This document shows, in pieces, positions 50,762 through 58,753 of a stretch of DNA of 64,000 nucleotides; the first letter of the stretch is position 1, and each line of letters begins with the position of its first letter. The position numbers and the translations under genes were made by a program. This stretch comes from DASRQK01 sp964436635 (lineage in GTDB: Bacteria; Bacteroidota; Bacteroidia; Sphingobacteriales; Sphingobacteriaceae). The notes under the pieces were generated by a model. It was not told the origin of the DNA, did not search any database, and saw nothing but the letters and a program-made list of their open reading frames with translations. The stretch lies in NCBI GenBank assembly GCA_964436635.1, contig CAYTDM010000005.1:1-64000 (forward strand), given 5' to 3'.

Positions 50762-52006
50762 ATGTTGTTCATAAAACTCATTGGCGAAAGCTTTGTATTT
50801 GCTTTTACAGCCTTAAAAGAAAATAAAACGAGAACCCTTTTATCGCTATTAGGGATCACCATTGGTATCATGACTATCATAGGTGTTTTTTCTGCTGTAG
50901 ACACGCTGCGGTCTAATTTAGAAAGCAGTGTAGAGAAATTAGGAAGCAATACCTTATATGTGCAAAAATGGCCTTGGATTGGAGGAGAAGATTTCCCATG
51001 GTGGAAATACATGAATCGTCCTGAACCTACTTATAAAGATTTTGAAACTCTAAAAGATAGGATGGCAGATGTGGGTTCGACTGCATTTACCATTGAAATT
51101 GGTGGCAGGACCGCAAAATACTTGAATAATGATGTTTCTGGGTTGGTGGTGAGCGCAAATACCCATGAAATTTATGATATTCGGAACCTCGAAATTGATG
51201 AGGGACGCTATTTTACTGAAGGTGAATCTCAACGGGGAGCAACCGTCGCTATTATTGGGTCAACGATCGCTGAAGGTTTATTTCCCCAAGGGAATAGTAT
51301 AGGGAAATCCATCACTTTGATGGGGAGAAAAATGACCGTGATTGGTGTGTTCAAACACGAGGGTGAAGGCATGTTAATCGATGTCTCCATGGATAACATG
51401 GTTATGATTCCTTATAATTTAGCCAGAAATTTAGTGAATGTGCGTCGTTTTAGCCCAACTATCGTGGTCGATGCAAAGGAAGGAATGAATTTGGATGAAG
51501 CGGAAAGTGAACTGAGAGGTGCAATGCGTTCGATTCGTCGATTAGGGCCTCAAGAGGAAGATGATTTTTCAATTAATAAAACGACGTTAATTACAGCCCA
51601 ATTAGATGAAATGTTTAAGATTATCAATCTGGCTGGGGCTATCATCGGTGGATTTTCTATTTTAGTAGGAGGGTTTGGGATTGCCAATATTATGTTCGTT
51701 TCTGTTAAAGAACGGACGCATATCATCGGTATTCAGAAATCTTTAGGCGCTAAGAATTATTTCATTTTGTCCCAGTTTTTAATTGAAGCAGTGGCTTTAT
51801 GTATCATTGGAGGTTTAATGGGGCTTAGCGTAGTGTATGGCCTCACATTAATAGTCAAACTCCTTGCAGATATGACTATTGTAGTCAGTACTTCCATGGT
51901 AATGTTAACATTATTATTATCAACCTTAATCGGCCTAGTATCTGGAATTATTCCTGCGATTATGGCGGCCAAACTTGATCCAGTAGAGGCGATTCGAAGT
52001 AAATAA
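50762..52006 (+). CDS. MacB-like ABC transporter permease without adjacent ATPase
   Basis: 414 residues from the ATG at 50762; an in-frame TTG at 50747 adds five residues and is possible. The N-terminal helix (LLSLLGITIGIMTIIGVFSAV) is followed by a MacB-type periplasmic core domain (about 50-250). Three C-terminal helices form the FtsX unit, with SILVGGFGIANIMFVSVKERTHIIGIQKSLGA in pieces and MLTLLLSTLIGLVSGIIPAIMAAKLDPVEAIR. This is the half of a type VII (MacB/LolC) ABC system. No ABC ATPase is next to it, so a separately encoded partner is expected. The substrate is unknown. Confidence 0.9.
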   Translation: MLFIKLIGESFVFAFTALKENKTRTLLSLLGITIGIMTIIGVFSAVDTLRSNLESSVEKLGSNTLYVQKWPWIGGEDFPWWKYMNRPEPTYKDFETLKDRMADVGSTAFTIEIGGRTAKYLNNDVSGLVVSANTHEIYDIRNLEIDEGRYFTEGESQRGATVAIIGSTIAEGLFPQGNSIGKSITLMGRKMTVIGVFKHEGEGMLIDVSMDNMVMIPYNLARNLVNVRRFSPTIVVDAKEGMNLDEAESELRGAMRSIRRLGPQEEDDFSINKTTLITAQLDEMFKIINLAGAIIGGFSILVGGFGIANIMFVSVKERTHIIGIQKSLGAKNYFILSQFLIEAVALCIIGGLMGLSVVYGLTLIVKLLADMTIVVSTSMVMLTLLLSTLIGLVSGIIPAIMAAKLDPVEAIRSK

Positions 52007-52047
52007 TTAGAAAAAATAAATAAATTTCCTAATAATTAAAAATTACT

Positions 52048-52055
52048 TATCTTTG
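52048..52055 (+). promoter_or_regulatory. -7 box for the envelope protein pair
   Basis: TATCTTTG, 38 nt upstream of the ATG at 52094. No standard -33 element is seen. Confidence 0.45.
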
Positions 52056-52082
52056 TGAAAAAGGTAGGCAATTTTTAGTTAT

Positions 52083-52089
52083 AGGAGGG
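52083..52089 (+). promoter_or_regulatory. Shine-Dalgarno-like site before the 52094 gene
   Basis: AGGAGGG just upstream of the ATG, an unusually strong match for this window, where most genes have none. Confidence 0.6.
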
Positions 52090-52093
52090 TAGG

Positions 52094-52933
52094 ATGAGTG
52101 GTGGTGAGTTTAACTGGATATTATTCGTATTTTATCTTTTATTATTTCATTCTTTCGCATTTTCTCAACAATTGGAAAGTGCGCATCAGTATTCTTTAGG
52201 AAGTGCTGGATTAGGGATTAATAGATCGCCGAATCAGCGCATGAATATTCCTCTTAAAAATTCAGCAAGTCAAGTGTTTAAGGACGGAACTGCTGTGCTT
52301 TTCAAACATCGATTCTTAAATCACCAACCGGAGGTGAAATTGCAAGGCGTTCAAGTGACTCATAAATTTGGTCGTCATGCACTCGCATTACATCTAAATC
52401 AACTGAGCTTACCTGAAGCCATTCGAACGAAGCGCGTAGTGTTAGATTATGCTAAACGATTCTCACCGAATTTTGCGATAGCAGTAGGATATGTACATCA
52501 AACGATAGAAATACCCTCATACCATTCAGATGTTCAAATGGGATTGCGTACTCAGTTGATTTATCAATTAAATACTCGATTTTCTATTGGGTTTTTAAGT
52601 TCGAATCGCATTCGAGATTCAAACTCTGATTTTTCCTTTGCCAATATTGAGCATGAAATTTCAATGGGTTTGCATTATGCTGTTCATGCTGGATTTGGTC
52701 TGGTCGCTGATGTGCATTATTATTTTGAAAGGCATGGGAATGTACAGGCAGGTCTTTATTACGAAATCGTACCTAAACGCATGGAAATTCGACTGGGATT
52801 TGATCGAATGGGCAAACTTCCCACAGCAGGTGCTGGAATTTATTGGGGAAACTGGGGTTTGGATATTGGCGCGGCCTTTCACCCACGTTTAGGTTATTCA
52901 CCTCAATTTGATGTCATTTATGTGTATAAGTAA
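52094..52933 (+). CDS. Probable outer-membrane beta-barrel protein of unknown function
   Basis: 279 residues with a signal-type N-terminus (hydrophobic ILFVFYLLLFHSFAF, probable cleavage near FSQQ). The body is made of alternating amphipathic strands typical of Bacteroidota barrel proteins: HALALHLNQLSL, NFAIAVGYVHQ, RFSIGFLSSNRI, GLHYAVHAGFGLVADVHYYF, MEIRLGFDRMG. It recalls the PorV/PorQ-like barrels but no clear family is recognised. A strong AGGAGGG site precedes the ATG, and the next gene begins 10 nt after it, so the two are translated together. Confidence 0.75.
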   Translation: MSGGEFNWILFVFYLLLFHSFAFSQQLESAHQYSLGSAGLGINRSPNQRMNIPLKNSASQVFKDGTAVLFKHRFLNHQPEVKLQGVQVTHKFGRHALALHLNQLSLPEAIRTKRVVLDYAKRFSPNFAIAVGYVHQTIEIPSYHSDVQMGLRTQLIYQLNTRFSIGFLSSNRIRDSNSDFSFANIEHEISMGLHYAVHAGFGLVADVHYYFERHGNVQAGLYYEIVPKRMEIRLGFDRMGKLPTAGAGIYWGNWGLDIGAAFHPRLGYSPQFDVIYVYK

Positions 52934-52943
52934 GGAGTCATTT

Positions 52944-55052
52944 ATGCAAATTAGTAATTCGTGCTTTTGGCTCAAAAGTTTTTTGACTGTTTTGTTGGTT
53001 ATGAATGTGGTGGCGGCCCAACAGGCAAAGGCACAAGTTCAGGATTCTACATTTGGAGTAAATGATTGGGTCATTGAAGCTGTTTTGGAACAATTGATGG
53101 AATTAGTTCCTGAAGAGGAATTAGAAGATAGTCATTGGGAAGACCTTATTGCATTTTATTTGCAGAAGATGGAACAGCCAGCAGACTTGAATGCCATAAC
53201 GCCAAAAGAATTATCTTCCTTTCATTTGTTGACTCCTTTTCAAATCCAACAAATCATTCAATATAGAACGTTAACGGGTGGTTTTGGTTCCATTTTAGAA
53301 TTGCAAGCTATTCATGATTTAGATCTGGAAGTAGCAAAGTTTTTAAGTCAATTTTTAAAAGTCACGAATGAAAGTGAATTAGTCAGTTCAAGTGTAAAAG
53401 AAGTTGTTAAGAAATCCAGTCATGAAGTCATATTGAGGACAGGACGTGTAATCGAAAAGCAACTCGGATATCAAATCAAAGATACGACTCGCTCAAGGTA
53501 TTTGGGTACTCCTGAAAGAATTTTATTACGATATCGCATGCATTGGTCGCCAGAATTAAGATTTAATTTGACGATGGAGAAAGATGCAGGGGAACGTCTT
53601 GGTTTTAGAAAAAATACAACTGGTTTCGATGCTTATTCTTTCAGTTTAGAAATTACCAAACAGCGTTATATGAATCAATTTATCATAGGCGATTATCAGT
53701 TACAGGTCGGCCAAGGATTAAGTGTTTGGGGAGGCTACGCTATGGGTAAAGGCGCTATTTTACACGGAATTGCACGCATTGGTCAAGGATTTAAGATGCA
53801 TACATCGTCCGATGAAATTCGTTTTTTTAGAGGCGTTGCTCTGGAAATAGAGCGGGGTAATTTATTGATTCGTCCTTATGTTTCTTTTAGAAACCGAGAT
53901 GGTAATTTGCAAGAGGTGGATGGAACTATTCCCATTGTGGAATCGTTAGGAACTTCAGGATTACATCGTACACCCAATGAATTAAACAATAAAAATCAGG
54001 TTAAGCAAAGGACGGTTGGTTTGAATTTGGAGTATGTGTTACCCTTATTAAGGGTTGGAGTCCATGGTTATTATAATCGTTTTAATGCGCAACTATCACC
54101 GCCCGATCTCCTTAGAAATAAATTTAAATTTTCAGGTCAAGATGAGTTTGTGGGAACTATTTATTCCCAGTTCAACTATAGAAATTTGTTCGCTTTTAAT
54201 GAGTTTTCAAAACACCAGCAAAGTGGATCCGCTTTTTTGCAAGGTTTACTGATTAGCATGCACCCTAAATTTAACCTGGGTTTATTGTATAGAAATTATT
54301 CAAAAGACTACCATGGGATGTTTGCTCAAGCCTTTGGAAACAGCAGCCTTCCTTCCAATGAACAGGGTATGTATTTGGGGTTTCAATATCAAATCAATAG
54401 AAGGTCCCAATTATTGTTTTACGTAGACCAATACAGGTTTCCTTGGGCTAAATATCGTGTGGATGGACCCTCAGTTGGTTACGATGCGTTCATGACTATT
54501 AATTACGCGAAATCGCGGCAACAGAACATTTCTTTGCGTGTAAAACATAAGATTAAACAACTTAATGAGGATGTTGGAACACCTCATTATTTAATTATGA
54601 ATCATGAACAATGGCAGATTAGGTTGCATTTTGAGAAGGAATTAAATTTGGTTTGGAAAATCAGGAATCGATTTGAATGGAGTATATATGAAAAAGAGTT
54701 ATATAGGAAAGAGCATGGTTGGCTTATCTATCAAGACTTATTTTATCAACCAATTTTTAAAAAGTGGAGAGGTAATTTACGAATCGCATATTATAATACA
54801 GATAGTTACGATACGAGAATATATGCCTATGAAAACAATGTCATGTATGCAAGTGGGGTCGTACCGTATCACCAAAAGGGCATTCGAGGCTATTTAAATT
54901 TTAAAATCCGTTGGAATGCTAAATTCGAATGCTGGGCGCGTTACTCTGTTTCGTATTCCATGAACGATGCACCAATTGGAAGTGGGTTGGATGAGATATT
55001 AAATCAACCCTATAAATCCGATCTTACCTTACAATTACGGATTAAGATTTAA
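52944..55052 (+). CDS. Secreted helix-hairpin-helix protein with large barrel-like C-terminus
   Basis: 702 residues from the ATG at 52944. The AAGGAG site at 52932-52937 decides against the in-frame ATG at 52908, which lies inside the previous gene. A signal peptide (cut near AQQAKAQ) is followed by a ComEA-like helix-hairpin-helix pair at about residues 65-130 (LNAITPKELSSFHLLTPFQI, then TGGFGSILELQAIHDLD). The remaining 550 residues have alternating strands rich in Tyr, Arg and aromatic residues (VGLNLEYVLPLLRVGVHGYY, KFNLGLLYRNYS) that look like a barrel. Proteins of about 700 residues with this layout occur in other Bacteroidota. Role unknown; DNA contact via the hairpin is only a possibility. 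Confidence 0.8.
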   Translation: MQISNSCFWLKSFLTVLLVMNVVAAQQAKAQVQDSTFGVNDWVIEAVLEQLMELVPEEELEDSHWEDLIAFYLQKMEQPADLNAITPKELSSFHLLTPFQIQQIIQYRTLTGGFGSILELQAIHDLDLEVAKFLSQFLKVTNESELVSSSVKEVVKKSSHEVILRTGRVIEKQLGYQIKDTTRSRYLGTPERILLRYRMHWSPELRFNLTMEKDAGERLGFRKNTTGFDAYSFSLEITKQRYMNQFIIGDYQLQVGQGLSVWGGYAMGKGAILHGIARIGQGFKMHTSSDEIRFFRGVALEIERGNLLIRPYVSFRNRDGNLQEVDGTIPIVESLGTSGLHRTPNELNNKNQVKQRTVGLNLEYVLPLLRVGVHGYYNRFNAQLSPPDLLRNKFKFSGQDEFVGTIYSQFNYRNLFAFNEFSKHQQSGSAFLQGLLISMHPKFNLGLLYRNYSKDYHGMFAQAFGNSSLPSNEQGMYLGFQYQINRRSQLLFYVDQYRFPWAKYRVDGPSVGYDAFMTINYAKSRQQNISLRVKHKIKQLNEDVGTPHYLIMNHEQWQIRLHFEKELNLVWKIRNRFEWSIYEKELYRKEHGWLIYQDLFYQPIFKKWRGNLRIAYYNTDSYDTRIYAYENNVMYASGVVPYHQKGIRGYLNFKIRWNAKFECWARYSVSYSMNDAPIGSGLDEILNQPYKSDLTLQLRIKI

Positions 55053-55109
55053 AAATTAACGTGGTTTGCTTCGGATTTTAATGCACGTCGAATATTTATC
55101 CTTTATGTT

Positions 55110-56168
55110 TTAAAATACTTTGACCAGGAAGACAAAATCGTGAATGCGTTTCACTTGTTCCGTTCTTGGTAAACCATTTAAACTGTTTTTACGATTTGTA
55201 AGATTTAATGGTTGAGCGATTAACGTATCAGGAATTTTTTCAAGCGTATTTAATAATGTTTTGGTTTTGATCGCAAAAGAGGTTCCGTCTAATCCAGCTT
55301 GTTTACCACTTACAATTCCAATTACATTTCCTTTCCCATCTAAAAGTGGGCCGCCGCTATTGCCTGGATTTAGTGGAATGGAAATTTGATAGGCACTGGT
55401 GTCGCCGCTGTACCCGCTATTCGAACTTAAATAACCTTGCCCATAAACAGCTTCGTCCCTTGGATAACCCAGGGTAAATACATCTTCACCTAAATCAGCC
55501 GCTTTATCTCTGAACACGTAAGGAATGGTTCGGGTTGGCTGATAATTTGGATCGTTAATTTTTAAAATTGCAATATCCGACTGTTCATCCGAATAAAGGA
55601 TTTCAGCACTATAGCTTTGTCCTTGTGAATTTTGTAATTGTACGGAATCCGCGTCAGCGACTACGTGATAATTTGTGACCACATACCCCTTAGTGGATAA
55701 AAGAAATCCAGTGGCACCAAAATTATTTACAGCCACATCGCTTAAATTAGTCGTACTAATGTCTTGTAAAACGCGATTTTGTGCATTGACATTTCGCTTC
55801 ACATTGTTCATGTCTCTTCTCAACTCTCTATAATTTGAGCTGTTCACTTCCATGTTTTTATAATAACCTGTCAGCCATAAAGTACTGAACGCTGTGATAA
55901 TGGCGATGGCAGCCGCTGCTACTGCATTAACCTTGAATCGTTTCCAATTAATACGATTTAATGTTGGATGAATTTCAGAAGAATTGTTAAGGCGCACCAA
56001 ATGGTAGTCTTGATTGGCTTCTGCAAGGTTCTTCTTAAATTGTTTGCGATGTGCATATGAACGTAATAATTCAGGCATTTCACCTTCGTAATGCTGTTCT
56101 GAATTCTGCATCTGATCTTTTTCCATTTTATTCGCACTTAAAAAATAATCACTGTCAATTACCTTCAA
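55110..56168 (-). CDS. Membrane-anchored trypsin-like serine protease coupled to an ECF sigma factor
   Basis: 352 residues. The first ~77 residues are charged and cytoplasmic, resembling an anti-sigma-type tail (ELLRSYAHRKQFKKNLAEA). One transmembrane helix (about 78-101, AVAAAAIAIITAFSTLWLTGY) is followed by a coiled-coil-like stretch (RRDMNNVKRNVNAQNRVLQD). A DegP/HtrA-like protease domain then fills about 148-310 with His168 (NYHVV), Asp198 (SDIAIL) and Ser271 (PGNSGGPLL). There is no PDZ domain. The gene overlaps the sigma gene by 14 nt. A direct link from periplasmic protease to sigma control is inferred from order and topology. The start at 56168 is the upstream choice; MEKDQM at 56126 is possible. 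Confidence 0.85.
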   Translation of the reverse strand: MKVIDSDYFLSANKMEKDQMQNSEQHYEGEMPELLRSYAHRKQFKKNLAEANQDYHLVRLNNSSEIHPTLNRINWKRFKVNAVAAAAIAIITAFSTLWLTGYYKNMEVNSSNYRELRRDMNNVKRNVNAQNRVLQDISTTNLSDVAVNNFGATGFLLSTKGYVVTNYHVVADADSVQLQNSQGQSYSAEILYSDEQSDIAILKINDPNYQPTRTIPYVFRDKAADLGEDVFTLGYPRDEAVYGQGYLSSNSGYSGDTSAYQISIPLNPGNSGGPLLDGKGNVIGIVSGKQAGLDGTSFAIKTKTLLNTLEKIPDTLIAQPLNLTNRKNSLNGLPRTEQVKRIHDFVFLVKVF

Positions 56169-56727
56169 AAAACAACTTTTTTAGTCGTTGAAGACATTTG
56201 TATTTCTGATTTTTAGCGTTGTCTGGATTCGTGTAATTAAACTTTTCACTAATCTCTTGCATCGATAATCCTTTCACATAAAAATCAAGCAGAATAGTTT
56301 TACATGGCTCGCCCAATCGGGCCAATGCCACTTTCATCTTATCGAATTGAGCTTCTTTTAACCAATGTAGCTCTAAATCGGTCTCCACTTCCCCTTCGTT
56401 TTCGGGCAACCCTTGGTCTGAAACGATGCGTTCAGATAATTTAAGTTGTTTTAACCAGAGGCGTTTGCAAACTGCATACAGATAAGTTTTTAGTTGACTG
56501 CTAAGCGCAAAATCACCGCATGTCACTTTATCATACAATACGCATACGGCCTCCTGAAACACATCCTTTGCCTCATCTTCAGTACCATTATTTCGGACAA
56601 TCATCCCCTTAATTCTTGGATAGCATGTCTGATATAATTGTTCAAAAGCTTCTTTATCTCCTGCCAACATCCCTTCGATGATCATCGTGTCGGAATATTG
56701 GATATTGGATGATGTAAACCTATTCAC
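56155..56727 (-). CDS. ECF RNA polymerase sigma factor
   Basis: 190 residues. Region 2 is at about 25-95 (FEQLYQTCYPRIKGMIVRNNGTEDEAKDVFQEAVCVLYDK), with the EDEAKDVFQEA helix. Region 4 is at about 125-185 (MKVALARLGEPCKTILLDFYVKGLSMQEISEKFNYTNPDNAKNQKYKCLQRLKKLF). It is followed by the membrane protease gene, overlapping by 14 nt. The promoter upstream is almost ideal. The regulon cannot be guessed, though envelope stress would fit a protease-linked sigma factor. Confidence 0.91.
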   Translation of the reverse strand: MNRFTSSNIQYSDTMIIEGMLAGDKEAFEQLYQTCYPRIKGMIVRNNGTEDEAKDVFQEAVCVLYDKVTCGDFALSSQLKTYLYAVCKRLWLKQLKLSERIVSDQGLPENEGEVETDLELHWLKEAQFDKMKVALARLGEPCKTILLDFYVKGLSMQEISEKFNYTNPDNAKNQKYKCLQRLKKLFFEGN

Positions 56728-56762
56728 TATTTATACGCTTATTTGAAAAAAGTAACCCATTA

Positions 56763-56793
56763 CAAAGGTACTATTTAGATTAATTAACTCAAA
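56763..56793 (-). promoter_or_regulatory. Promoter for the sigma factor-protease pair
   Basis: On the minus strand TTTG (56793-56790), a 19-nt spacer and TACCTTTG (56770-56763), a perfect Bacteroidota promoter. The leader is about 30 nt. Confidence 0.75.
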
Positions 56794-56847
56794 CTTCCTT
56801 AAATGTGTTAACTTTACACTGATTTACCCGTTTTAAGTCCTTTACAC

Positions 56848-57840
56848 ATGTTTGAACAATACAAATTAAAGATTGAAAATCATTTATTAGCGATTGAATT
56901 TCCAGATGAACCAGCGGAACTGTATGAGCCAATAAAGTATATTTTAAGTTTAGGAGGAAAGCGAATTCGCCCAATTTTAGTGTTATTGGGAGCTGAATTG
57001 TTTAATGATTCAAAGGATGAGTCACTTGATAAAGCCATACCAGCTGCTTTGGCCGTAGAATTATTTCATAATTTTAGTTTGCTTCACGATGATATTATGG
57101 ATGAAGCTCCTTTGCGAAGAGGCAAACCTACGGTGCATAAAAAATGGAATCAAAACGTAGCCATTCTATCGGGTGATAATTTGTTAATTTGGGCTTATAA
57201 GCAATTATTAAAATGCGAACCTTCCAAGCTTCCAGGATTATTGGAAGTTTTTAATGAAATGGCTCAAGAAGTTTGCGAGGGCCAACAACGAGACATGCAA
57301 TTTGAAAGAATATCCATGGTTAGTCGTGAGGCCTATATTGAAATGATTCGTCAAAAAACAGCGGTCTTATTGGGGGCGGCTTTAAAGATGGGTGCCATGA
57401 TCGCGAATGCATCAATAGACGATGCAGAACAGATTTATCAATTTGGAATCAATATTGGAATCGCTTTCCAATTGCAAGATGATATCTTGGATACTTTTGG
57501 AAATAGTGCAGAATTTGGCAAGCAAATTGGGGGAGATGTATTAGCAAATAAAAAGACTATTTTACTTGTTGAAGCATTTAACCGAGCGAATGATGCTCAA
57601 AAATTAACATTTGAAAAGTTAATGGCTGTAAATGGGCAAGTTAGTAAAGATGTAGCAGATAAAAAGATATTTGAGGTTACACAACTATATCGAGAACTTG
57701 GAATCTTAGATGTGGCAACGGAACTCATGCAGTTCTATGTAGATCAGGCAAATATCAATTTAAAAAATCTTTCGATCTCTGTGGAAAAAGGATATAATTT
57801 AAGTATATTGGCACAAAGTTTACTAACCCGATCTAAATAG
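56848..57840 (+). CDS. Long-chain polyprenyl diphosphate synthase
   Basis: 330 residues. The first Asp-rich motif is LLHDDIMDEAPLRRGKPTVH and the second FQLQDDILDTFG, with GGKRIRPILVLLGAELF near the N-terminus. Residues before the first Asp motif (VELFHNFSLLHDD) lack bulky aromatics at the positions that stop chain growth early, consistent with octaprenyl-type or longer products for quinone tails. It is divergent from the sigma/protease genes. Product length is inferred. Confidence 0.92.
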   Translation: MFEQYKLKIENHLLAIEFPDEPAELYEPIKYILSLGGKRIRPILVLLGAELFNDSKDESLDKAIPAALAVELFHNFSLLHDDIMDEAPLRRGKPTVHKKWNQNVAILSGDNLLIWAYKQLLKCEPSKLPGLLEVFNEMAQEVCEGQQRDMQFERISMVSREAYIEMIRQKTAVLLGAALKMGAMIANASIDDAEQIYQFGINIGIAFQLQDDILDTFGNSAEFGKQIGGDVLANKKTILLVEAFNRANDAQKLTFEKLMAVNGQVSKDVADKKIFEVTQLYRELGILDVATELMQFYVDQANINLKNLSISVEKGYNLSILAQSLLTRSK

Positions 57841-57857
57841 CCATTCGATTAATAGCG

Positions 57858-58661
57858 ATGGAACCTTTAAAAATTACAATTTTCCAAGCCTATATTTTTT
57901 GGGAAAACATTTCCAGAAACTTGGATAATTTAGCTACGCGCATAGCAGCGTTAAGAGAAAGTACTGATTTAATTATTTTGCCAGAAATGTTTAATTCAGG
58001 ATTTACAAATAATGTTGAAAAGTGCGCTGAAAGGATGGGCGGTCCTACCATGATGTGGATGTACGACATGGCGAGGATGTATAATTGCGTTATTTGTGGT
58101 ACTTTAATTATCGAAGAGCAGGGAAGTTATTATAACCGATTCATTTGGATGAATCCAGATGGCACCTATGTACAATATGATAAGCGACATTTGTTTAGCT
58201 TAGCTAAAGAAAATGAAGTGTTTACTCCTGGAAATAAACGAATCATAGTAGAATTGAAAGGGTGGAAGATTTGCCCGATGATTTGTTATGACTTACGATT
58301 CCCAGTATGGTCTAGAAATTTAGGCGGCGCTTATGATTTGTTGTTATATGTTGCAAATTGGCCTGACTCGCGCAGCAGTCATTGGAAAAGTTTAATTCCG
58401 GCTCGCGCAATCGAAAATCAAGCATTCGTGATCGGAGTAAATCGTGTGGGACATGACGGTAATGAACAATATTACTCAGGGAATTCCATGTGTATCTCAC
58501 CAACCGGAAATGTGATTTATTTTAAACCGGAATACGAAGATTTATATACGTTTACGATTTATCCAAAGGACTTAGAGGAAGCAAAAACAAAATATCCTTT
58601 TTTAAAGGATTCAGATGCCTTTACCCTTCATTTGGGTTCGAAGGTAAATATGAATGAATAA
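57858..58661 (+). CDS. Nitrilase-superfamily amidohydrolase (omega-amidase-like)
   Basis: 267 residues, close to omega-amidase/YafV. The catalytic Glu is in LIILPEMFNSGF, Lys in YDKRHLFSLAKENEVF, Cys in ICPMICYDLRFPVWSRN. Omega-amidases hydrolyse alpha-keto-glutaramate and similar compounds. The FNSGFTNNVEKCAE context fits that subgroup. It is 17 nt after the polyprenyl synthase gene and ends at a strong terminator. Confidence 0.88.
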   Translation: MEPLKITIFQAYIFWENISRNLDNLATRIAALRESTDLIILPEMFNSGFTNNVEKCAERMGGPTMMWMYDMARMYNCVICGTLIIEEQGSYYNRFIWMNPDGTYVQYDKRHLFSLAKENEVFTPGNKRIIVELKGWKICPMICYDLRFPVWSRNLGGAYDLLLYVANWPDSRSSHWKSLIPARAIENQAFVIGVNRVGHDGNEQYYSGNSMCISPTGNVIYFKPEYEDLYTFTIYPKDLEEAKTKYPFLKDSDAFTLHLGSKVNMNE

Positions 58662-58663
58662 AT

Positions 58664-58700
58664 AAAAAAGGGTTTACAATTTGTAAACCCTTTTTTATTT
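58664..58700. terminator. Bidirectional terminator between the amidase and purH
   Basis: Arms 58664-58679 and 58681-58696 are fully complementary (AAAAAAGGGTTTACAA / TTGTAAACCCTTTTTT), with A and T tracts at the base. It separates convergent genes. Confidence 0.9.
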
Positions 58701-58714
58701 AACACTTAGTTATC

Positions 58715-58750
58715 TAAATAGTAACCTAAATAGTTGCGTAAATAGTAACG
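58715..58750. repeat. Three 12-bp tandem repeats next to the purH stop
   Basis: TAAATAGTAACC (58715-58726), TAAATAGTTGCG (58727-58738) and TAAATAGTAACG (58739-58750), with partial copies on both sides. The array reaches to within 3 bp of the purH stop codon (58754-58756, minus strand). Confidence 0.95.
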
Positions 58751-58753
58751 TAC

